NCBI GenBank assembly: GCA_031551265.1
Contig: JAVBNU010000033.1
Span: 1 to 9,909, forward strand
Direction: 5' to 3'
Length of the DNA stretch: 9,909 nucleotides
Origin: JAVBNU01 sp031551265
GTDB lineage: Bacteria; Cyanobacteriota; Vampirovibrionia; Gastranaerophilales; Gastranaerophilaceae
Shown here: one piece after another, positions 1 to 4,834 of the stretch
How the letters are laid out: each line of letters opens with the position of its first letter
How positions within the stretch are numbered: the first letter of the stretch is position 1
Program-made: the position numbers and the translations under genes
The notes under the pieces: generated by a model
Databases searched by the model: none
Told to the model about the DNA's origin: nothing
What the model saw: the letters and a program-made list of their open reading frames with translations, nothing else

Positions 1-26
1 AAATACACATTGAAGGGAGGGTTGCG

Positions 27-212
27 GTGAGGACACAGTACATTACAGCAAGCGAAGTAGCGAGTGTTTTGGGAATCAGCATCGGGAAAGCGTACAAAAT
101 AATCCGCCAGCTCAACGAAGAACTGAAAAAAGAAGGCTACATTACCATAGCAGGTAAATGCAGCCTAAAGTATTTTCAGCAAAAAGTACACGGCATCGAA
201 GTCGGAAACTAA
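27..212 (+). CDS. Small helix-turn-helix DNA-binding protein (excisionase-like)
   Basis: This 61-residue protein probably binds DNA. Its first half (TASEVASVLGISIGKAYKII) reads as a helix-turn-helix: one helix, a GIS turn, then a recognition helix, as in MerR/excisionase-type HTH_17 proteins. The remainder is a short basic tail. It starts at GTG 27 behind GAAGGGAGG (12-20), a good ribosome binding site, and no ATG alternative exists nearby. It lies 29 nt before the RepA_N-type gene in the same direction, so the two are probably co-transcribed. In Firmicutes mobile elements such proteins are often found beside replication initiators or integrases. Whether it is an excisionase, a regulator of the rep gene or something else cannot be told from sequence; no integrase is in the window. 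Confidence 0.75.
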   Translation: MRTQYITASEVASVLGISIGKAYKIIRQLNEELKKEGYITIAGKCSLKYFQQKVHGIEVGN

Positions 213-241
213 GTAAAATCGTTGGGAAAGGCTGGTGAGTC

Positions 242-586
242 ATGTGCGGTGACTATTTTTATAAGCAGGAGAGCGAGCAATTCGCTTTCCTGCGTGTTCC
301 TAAGGCTCTGTTCATAAATCAGGAGTATAAAGATCTGCCCTGTGAGAGTAAGTTGCTATACAGCCTGCTCCTTGACAGGGTAGGTCTGTCCCGGCAAAAT
401 GATTGGATAGACAAGCAGGGACGCATTTACATTTACTTCACGATAGAAGAAATACAATCCACTTTCAAATATTCAAGGGGAAAAGCGATAAAGGTACTAT
501 CCCGGCTTGAAGATTACGGACTGCTGGAGAAAAAGCGTCAAGGCTTAGGAAAGCCGAATATCCTATATCTCAAGAAATTTGAGTGA
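242..586 (+). CDS. RepA_N-domain replication initiator, short or C-terminally truncated
   Basis: The 114-residue protein matches the N-terminal domain of RepA_N-type plasmid and ICE replication initiators. It has FLRVPKALF at about 17-25, then the LPCESKLLYSLLLDRVGLS segment, then a winged-helix portion with a YSRGKAIKVLSRLEDYGLLE helix, ending in the KRQGLGKPN wing. In the family this domain binds origin iterons and is normally followed by a C-terminal domain, giving proteins of roughly 250-300 residues. Here the frame stops right after LYLKKFE, so only the DNA-binding module remains. It starts at ATG 242 with GGTGAG just upstream. It may be a truncated relic, or a short DNA-binding form acting as a regulator. 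An 18-bp dyad begins at its stop codon. Family assignment is fairly secure; active replication is doubtful. Confidence 0.8.
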   Translation: MCGDYFYKQESEQFAFLRVPKALFINQEYKDLPCESKLLYSLLLDRVGLSRQNDWIDKQGRIYIYFTIEEIQSTFKYSRGKAIKVLSRLEDYGLLEKKRQGLGKPNILYLKKFE

Positions 587-587
587 T

Positions 588-634
588 AATATCAGTCTAT
601 CAATCGCATCCTTGAGGATTGATAGATTGATATT
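588..634. repeat. 18-bp inverted repeat after the rep-like gene
   Basis: Arms 588-605 and 617-634 pair over 18 positions (17 Watson-Crick and one G-T) around an 11-nt loop. Each arm contains ATCAATC or GATTGAT motifs. No T-tract follows, so a classical intrinsic terminator is not well supported. It may instead be an operator, iteron-like site or mRNA-stabilising hairpin. A TTGATA -35-like hexamer (627-632) lies in the right arm, with a weak TTTATA (651-656) 18 nt downstream, so the dyad could overlap a promoter for the following BRO gene. Confidence 0.6.
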
Positions 635-778
635 TATAATTCAGTATTGGTTTATATCATTATTGATTCAGTCCGGCATTTGGACTTCCAGAGGTTTCTA
701 AAAAGAACTTACATGAGCGCAAATATTAGACTTCTGGATGTGCCAGAATCGAGACTTCAATGTATTGGAGGAATAGAA

Positions 779-1306
779 ATTAACAGTTTTGTTAAAGTAT
801 TTGAAAATATGACCTTCGGCAATGTCAGAGTTATCATGCGTGATGATCAGCCCTGGTTTGTCGGAAAAGATATTTGTCAGGCTTTCGGAGATAAAAACCA
901 CAGCCGCAGTATCTCCCGGGTTGATGGTGAGGACAAGATGGTTATGAGCCTTGATACAAATGGCGGCAGGCAGAACATTACTGTTGTCAACGAGTCGGGA
1001 CTATATTCACTTTTGTTTAATATGCAACCTCAGAAAGCAAACAAAACCAATATTCCAGATGCGTATCCCCTTGATGAAACAGATGCGTACTCCCTTGAAA
1101 TTCAAGAGCGAATTATAAAGCTGCGAGCATTCCGTAAATGGGTCACTTCGGAAGTTTTACCTTCAATCAGAAAATACGGAGCATATCTTACTGACGAGGC
1201 ACTTCAAATATACAAAGCGAGGCAAGAGATACTTTCTGAATTAGGGTTAATTGATGAAAAAGATACATTGCTTGGGTCTGATTTATGGAGAAATCTTGAT
1301 GCATAG
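779..1306 (+). CDS. BRO-N family phage antirepressor-like protein
   Basis: This is a BRO-N domain protein, the family of phage antirepressors and baculovirus BRO proteins that bind DNA. From the proposed start, residues 10-60 carry the family signature: FGNVRVIMRDDQPWFVGKDI followed by the QAFGDKNHSRSIS helix. Later come NESGLYSLLFNMQPQKA and, near the end of the domain, FRKWVTSEVLPSIRKYGAYLTDEAL, the usual junction to a variable C-terminal region. That C-terminal region here is only about 35 residues. The start is uncertain. The family normally begins about 8-10 residues before the FG motif. ATT 779 fits that and has GGAGGA (767-772) 6 nt upstream. ATG 809 is a later alternative with a weak site. 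The frame is also open back to TTG 647, but those extra residues match nothing I recognise. An 8-codon internal duplication is present (1058-1105). Confidence 0.8.
   Translation: MNSFVKVFENMTFGNVRVIMRDDQPWFVGKDICQAFGDKNHSRSISRVDGEDKMVMSLDTNGGRQNITVVNESGLYSLLFNMQPQKANKTNIPDAYPLDETDAYSLEIQERIIKLRAFRKWVTSEVLPSIRKYGAYLTDEALQIYKARQEILSELGLIDEKDTLLGSDLWRNLDA
1058..1105 (+). repeat. Imperfect 24-bp tandem duplication in the BRO gene
   Basis: Two adjacent 24-bp units (1058-1081 and 1082-1105) begin GATGCGTAtcCCCTTGA and GATGCGTActCCCTTGA and encode DAYPLDET and DAYSLEIQ. The second halves have diverged. The duplication sits in the loop between the BRO-N core and the FRKWVTSEVLPS segment, a position where length variation is probably tolerated. 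Confidence 0.6.
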
Positions 1307-1423
1307 CGTTAAAAAATCTTCAAGAACTTAAAAAACTTTTTCGCTCAGGGGTCGGTGTTTCGCCTACGCCTAAGCAATTGAAATCTCATTTTTTACTCTA
1401 AATAGCAGGTTCATATAACCCAG

Positions 1424-1461
1424 AAACAGCGATTTACGCATTATCGCAAATCGCTGTTTTT
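1424..1461 (+). terminator. Rho-independent terminator
   Basis: Arms AAACAGCGATTT (1424-1435) and AAATCGCTGTTT (1448-1459) form a perfect 12-bp stem. After one mismatch the stem continues for two more pairs around a 6-nt loop, and it ends in TTTTT (1457-1461). This should stop transcription from the BRO side and so insulate the restriction operon. The A-rich left flank could make it partly bidirectional. Confidence 0.75.
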
Positions 1462-1593
1462 CATTTCAGGTGCATTATTTGGAAACGAGTTTTTCAGCTT
1501 CAGTGGGAGCACAGCAGACGGCAAAGCCGGCTTAAAAATCGGAAGCGTCAGCGGACGATTTGAGGGATTGGGAGACTTCCCCACAAGTAGCAG

Positions 1594-1614
1594 TCCGGGC
1601 AAAATGGGCCCGGG
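1594..1614. repeat. G+C-rich hairpin
   Basis: CCGGGC (1595-1600) and GCCCGG (1608-1613) form a 6-bp stem with a flanking T-G pair and a 7-nt loop (AAAATGG). No T-tract follows. The surrounding sequence is more G+C rich than its neighbours. It could be part of a mobile-element end or a transfer-origin-like structure, but nothing in the window, such as a relaxase gene, supports that directly. Confidence 0.4.
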
Positions 1615-1695
1615 ATGCCTTGCTTGCCAAATATAAAATACTAAAATTCATCTTATGTAAAAGCTTAGTCCGCCTCACCAAATGGATAGATATTC

Positions 1696-1724
1696 TTGAT
1701 ATTATGGTTAGTAAATGGTATGAT
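1696..1724 (+). promoter_or_regulatory. Sigma-A type promoter of the R-M operon
   Basis: TTGATA (1696-1701) and TATGAT (1719-1724) are separated by exactly 17 nt, close to the vegetative consensus. Transcription should start near 1731, about 25 nt before the GTG of the XRE regulator. There is no comparable promoter or terminator between 1756 and 9492, so this one probably drives the regulator, hsdM, hsdS, hsdR and the downstream fusion gene. Confidence 0.7.
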
Positions 1725-1733
1725 ATATTTACT
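1710..1733. promoter_or_regulatory. Palindromic operator candidate over the -10 box
   Basis: AGTAAAT (1710-1716) and ATTTACT (1727-1733) form a perfect 7-bp inverted repeat separated by 10 nt. The repeat brackets the -10 hexamer (1719-1724) and reaches the expected transcription start. A protein bound here would block RNA polymerase. The XRE-type regulator encoded immediately downstream is the obvious candidate ligand, which would give autoregulation of the restriction operon. This is inference from position and symmetry. Confidence 0.5.
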
Positions 1734-1755
1734 GCAATCCAAAGAGGTGAATATA

Positions 1756-1965
1756 GTGGCGAGTGTTAGTTATGATAAGCTCTGGAAGCTGTTAATAGAC
1801 AAAAAAATGAATAGAACCGATCTTCGGACCGCTGCAGGATTGAGTTTCAATGTTATTGCAAAACTTGGCAAATGTGAAACTGTTTCAATGGAGAGTTTAA
1901 TTAAAATCTGCGATGCCCTGAAATGTGATGTTGCAGATATCGTTGAGATAATACCTGAGGATTAA
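1756..1965 (+). CDS. XRE/Cro-type transcriptional regulator of the R-M operon
   Basis: This 69-residue protein is a compact Cro/C1-type helix-turn-helix (HTH_26-like) with almost no extra domain. It begins SYDKLWKLLIDKKMNRTDL, then has the helix-turn-helix RTAAGLSFNVIAKLGKCETV, and ends SLIKICDALKCDVADIVEI, which is characteristic of the family. The start is GTG 1756 because AGAGGTG (1743-1749) lies 6 nt upstream. The frame is open further upstream, but the added residues (from TTG 1696) overlap the promoter and look non-coding. It precedes hsdM by 30 nt. Small XRE proteins beside restriction genes commonly act as controllers that time or limit expression. Its own promoter carries a palindrome, which suggests autoregulation. 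Confidence 0.85.
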   Translation: MASVSYDKLWKLLIDKKMNRTDLRTAAGLSFNVIAKLGKCETVSMESLIKICDALKCDVADIVEIIPED

Positions 1966-1995
1966 TGTACTTTTAAAAGCAAGGAGTGAGTAGTT

Positions 1996-3594
1996 TTGGC
2001 TGACAATAGAAAAGAACAAGAACGCGATGAACTGCACCGTACCATTTGGAATATAGCAAACGATTTGCGTGGAAGTGTTGACGGTTGGGATTTTAAGCAG
2101 TATGTACTTGGAATGATGTTTTATCGCTATATCTCCGAGAATCTTGCGGGGTACATTAATGCCGGCGAGCGCGAAGCAGGTGATGCTTCGTTCAATTATG
2201 CCAAAATATCGGATAAAGACGCCGAACAAGCTCGTGCAGATATAGTTTCAACAAAAGGCTTTTTTATGTTGCCGAGTGAACTGTTTGAAAATGTTCGGCA
2301 AAGAGCCTCCGCAGATGAAAACTTAAATGAAACACTTGAAAAAGTTTTTAATAATATTGAGTCATCGGCACAGGGCACCGGTAGCGAAGATGACTTCAAG
2401 GGATTATTTGATGACCTCGACGTAAATAGCAATAAACTTGGCGGTACTGTTGCAAAGCGTAATGAACGTCTTGTAAAGTTAATGAACGGTATCGGCAATA
2501 TGAAGCTTGGAGATTATAAAGACAACACCATCGATGCTTTTGGTGATGCCTATGAGTTTCTTATGGGCATGTACGCAGGGAATGCAGGAAAAAGTGGCGG
2601 TGAATATTATACTCCGCAGGAGGTTTCAGAACTCCTTACACGTTTGACACTGGTGGGCAAAACTGAGGTAAACAAAGTATATGATCCGGCATGTGGCTCG
2701 GGTTCTTTGCTACTGAAGTTTGCCAAAATTCTTGGCAAGGATAATGTTAGGCAAGGTTTCTTTGGGCAGGAGATTAACATAACTACATACAATCTTTGTC
2801 GCATCAATATGTTTTTGCACGACATTGATTACGATAAATTTGATATAGCTCACGGAGATACATTAACAGACCCGCGGCACTGGGATGATGAACCATTTGA
2901 GGCCATTGTCTCGAATCCTCCTTATTCTATTAAGTGGGAAGGCGATTCTAACACACTAATGATTAACGATCCTCGGTTCTCTCCTGCCGGAGTGCTTGCG
3001 CCAAAAAGCAAGGCTGACCTTGCCTTTATCATGCATTCTCTTTCCTGGCTGTCTACAAATGGAACGGCTGCAATAGTTTGCTTCCCAGGCATCTTATATC
3101 GTGGCGGAGCTGAACAGAAAATCCGCAAATTTCTGATTGACAATAACTTTGTTGATTGTATTATTCAGCTACCGGATAACCTATTTTTTGGCACAAGCAT
3201 CGCCACTTGCATTATGGTGTTAAAGAGGTCGAAAATTGATAATGCCACTCTGTTTATTGATGCCTCAAAAGAATGTGTGAAAGTAACAAACTCAAACAAA
3301 CTGACCGAAGATAAAGATGGCAAAGAAGGTAATATTACAACAATCGTTAATATTTACAAAGCAAGAAAAAACAGAGTGCACATTTCCCGCCTGGTACCCA
3401 ATGCCGAAATTGGTGAAAAGCATGATTATAACCTTTCGGTTTCTACCTATGTCGAGCAGAAAGACACACGAGAGATTATTGATATAACTGCGCTCAATGC
3501 GAGTATTAAGAAAATTGTCGCCCGCGAGGATGAGCTGCGGAAGGAAATTGATGCAATTATTGCGGAAATTGAGGGCGGTGAAAGCAATGAGTGA
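1996..3594 (+). CDS. hsdM: Type I R-M system DNA adenine methyltransferase subunit HsdM
   Basis: HsdM transfers a methyl group from S-adenosylmethionine to N6 of adenine in the site chosen by HsdS; two HsdM and one HsdS form the methylase. The 532-residue length fits the type IC family (EcoR124I HsdM is about 520). Residues 9 to about 150 form the helical HsdM_N domain (LHRTIWNIANDLRG onward). The catalytic domain follows, with GEYYTP at 202-207, motif I DPACGSGSLL from D230 for cofactor binding, and the N6-adenine motif NPPY at 307-310. The C-terminal tail is a charged helix (IIDITALNASIKKIV onward) that probably contacts HsdS. The start is TTG 1996, with AAGGAG (1981-1986) 9 nt before it. 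The stop overlaps the hsdS start by 8 nt. No defect is seen, so it should be active. Confidence 0.97.
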   Translation: MADNRKEQERDELHRTIWNIANDLRGSVDGWDFKQYVLGMMFYRYISENLAGYINAGEREAGDASFNYAKISDKDAEQARADIVSTKGFFMLPSELFENVRQRASADENLNETLEKVFNNIESSAQGTGSEDDFKGLFDDLDVNSNKLGGTVAKRNERLVKLMNGIGNMKLGDYKDNTIDAFGDAYEFLMGMYAGNAGKSGGEYYTPQEVSELLTRLTLVGKTEVNKVYDPACGSGSLLLKFAKILGKDNVRQGFFGQEINITTYNLCRINMFLHDIDYDKFDIAHGDTLTDPRHWDDEPFEAIVSNPPYSIKWEGDSNTLMINDPRFSPAGVLAPKSKADLAFIMHSLSWLSTNGTAAIVCFPGILYRGGAEQKIRKFLIDNNFVDCIIQLPDNLFFGTSIATCIMVLKRSKIDNATLFIDASKECVKVTNSNKLTEDKDGKEGNITTIVNIYKARKNRVHISRLVPNAEIGEKHDYNLSVSTYVEQKDTREIIDITALNASIKKIVAREDELRKEIDAIIAEIEGGESNE

Positions 3595-4834
3595 GCTTGA
3601 CCGACTGATTGCAGAGCTTTGCCCGAATGGGGTGGAGTATAAAACCATTGGCGAAACTTGTGACATGATAACCGACTATGTTGCGGCTGGGTCTTTTGCA
3701 GATCTTAGTGCAAAGGTCAAATACAATGATAATCCGGATTACGCACAGTTAGTAAGAACAACAGATTTGAAAAGCAATTTTACAAATAAGAATTTTGTAT
3801 ATATCACTGAGAGTGCATTTAAATTTCTTTGGCGCGTAAATTTAGATAAAGAACTCCTTGTTATGCCGAATATAGGAAATTGTGGAGAAATATATCATAT
3901 AACACCGGATCAATTGCCTTATCCCAATAATGCTTTGGGCCCCAATGCAATTCTTGTTCGGAGCAATGAGCAAAATAACAAGTATTTATACTACCTATTT
4001 CAAGCTCCAGAGTTTCAGGCACAGTTATATAAAATAACTTCACCAACAGGTCAATCAAAATTCAATAAAACCGATCTTAAAAAACTGATTATTCCAATTC
4101 CAGCTTTTGATATTCAATGTGAAATTGTCCGTATTCTGGACAATTTCACAGAGCTTACAGCAGAGCTTACAGCAGAGCTTACAGCGCGAAAAAAGCAGTA
4201 CGAGTATTACCGTAATGAGCTGCTGACCTTTGGCGACGATGTTCCGATGGTGCCGCTGGGGGAGATTGCTACCGATATGTATCGTGGTGCAGGAATAAAA
4301 CGCGATGAGGTGACAAAGGAAGGTATTCCTTGTGTACGTTATGGTGAAATATATACCACATATAACATTTGGTTTGACAGTTGCGTTTCCCATACAAAAA
4401 CAGGTACAAAGACTTTTGAACATGGTGATATTCTATTTGCTATTACTGGTGAAAGTGTTGAGGAAATTGCAAAATCATGTGCCTATATGGGGCATGAAAA
4501 ATGTCTCGCAGGTGGTGACACAGTAGTTATGAAACATAACCAAAACCCAAAATATATTGCATATGCGCTTTCAACTGCTGATGCACAAGCTCAAAAGAGT
4601 AAGGGAAAAGTAAAAAGCAAGGTAGTTCATTCCAGTGTTCCTGCTCTAAAAGCAATTATGATTCCTCTGCCATCTATTGAAGAACAAGATAGAATTGTCG
4701 CAATCCTCGACCGCTTTGAAACACTTACAAACGACATCACTGCCGGTCTACCCGCCGAAATCGAGGCACGGCGCAAGCAATACGAATACTACCGTGATAA
4801 ATTGCTGACATTCAAGGAGGTGCGGCATGAGTGA
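3587..4834 (+). CDS. hsdS: Type I R-M system specificity subunit HsdS
   Basis: HsdS chooses the bipartite DNA target for both methylation and cleavage. The 415-residue protein has two target recognition domains, each followed by a conserved helical spacer. TRD1 spans roughly 13-180 and includes YAQLVRTTDL and PYPNNALGPNAILVR. The first spacer runs from IQCEIVRILDNF through ELTA x3 (189-200) to RKKQYEYYRNELLTF. TRD2 covers about 222-360. The second spacer includes EEQDRIVAILDRFETL and RRKQYEYYRDKLLTF. The repeated spacer halves give the pseudo-symmetric circular arrangement typical of the family. The start is ATG 3587, overlapping the hsdM stop with GGGCGGTG just upstream. An earlier TTG at 3497 is in frame, but it lies inside hsdM and its extra residues are unrelated. 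The length matches type IC HsdS (about 400). The recognised sequence cannot be predicted here. Confidence 0.96.
   Translation: MSELDRLIAELCPNGVEYKTIGETCDMITDYVAAGSFADLSAKVKYNDNPDYAQLVRTTDLKSNFTNKNFVYITESAFKFLWRVNLDKELLVMPNIGNCGEIYHITPDQLPYPNNALGPNAILVRSNEQNNKYLYYLFQAPEFQAQLYKITSPTGQSKFNKTDLKKLIIPIPAFDIQCEIVRILDNFTELTAELTAELTARKKQYEYYRNELLTFGDDVPMVPLGEIATDMYRGAGIKRDEVTKEGIPCVRYGEIYTTYNIWFDSCVSHTKTGTKTFEHGDILFAITGESVEEIAKSCAYMGHEKCLAGGDTVVMKHNQNPKYIAYALSTADAQAQKSKGKVKSKVVHSSVPALKAIMIPLPSIEEQDRIVAILDRFETLTNDITAGLPAEIEARRKQYEYYRDKLLTFKEVRHE
4151..4186 (+). repeat. Three 12-bp tandem repeats encoding ELTA in the hsdS spacer
   Basis: The units 4151-4162 and 4163-4174 are identical (GAGCTTACAGCA); the third, 4175-4186, differs only in its last base. 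They encode ELTAELTAELTA at residues 189-200 in the helix between the two recognition domains. In EcoR124I and EcoR124II, two versus three copies of the equivalent TAEL unit change the non-specific spacer of the target from 6 to 7 bp. Copy number changes of 12 bp keep the frame, so this gene may switch specificity the same way. Confidence 0.9.
4187..4813 (+). repeat. Distant direct repeat within hsdS (conserved spacer helices)
   Basis: The 45-bp segments 4187-4231 and 4769-4813 both encode R-x-K-Q-Y-E-Y-Y-R-x-x-L-L-T-F (RKKQYEYYRNELLTF and RRKQYEYYRDKLLTF). They are clearly alike at the DNA level but have diverged at third positions. They mark the ends of the two half-subunits and could allow domain shuffling by recombination between hsdS alleles. 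The coordinates given span both copies. Confidence 0.7.

Larger units (their letters stand above)
1307..1755. other. 449-bp gene-free junction between the BRO gene and the R-M operon
   Basis: No convincing start-codon gene is seen here. The stretch holds an intrinsic terminator (1424-1461), a G+C-rich hairpin (1594-1614) and, at the right end, the promoter of the restriction operon. Between 1406 and 1636 one frame stays open for 76 codons without ATG, GTG or TTG in a sensible place. From 1472 it reads ALFGNEFFSFSGSTADG and ends GCLACQI. This may be a remnant of a mobile-element gene or a conserved non-coding element read as protein. A second frame (1560-1769) is also open. The two overlapping frames argue for a nucleic-acid element rather than a coding gene. 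Confidence 0.5.

Noticed and set aside
647..778. N-terminal extension of the BRO gene from TTG 647
   Set aside because: There is no ribosome binding site at 647, the residues match no known domain, and family proteins begin close to residue 10 before the FG motif. It is kept only as an alternative.
1560..1769. 69-residue plus-strand frame from TTG 1560
   Set aside because: It has no ribosome binding site, runs through the strong promoter at 1696-1724 and overlaps the regulator start. Its protein-like first part is better explained by the conserved nucleic-acid element in the same stretch.
3292..3666. 124-residue minus-strand frame across the hsdM-hsdS junction
   Set aside because: It lies opposite two well-supported genes and has no domain or ribosome binding site. 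It is a shadow frame.
4151..4186. Possible CRISPR-like or microsatellite array
   Set aside because: The repeats are 12 bp, contiguous and in frame inside hsdS, with no spacers. They are a protein-coding tandem repeat.
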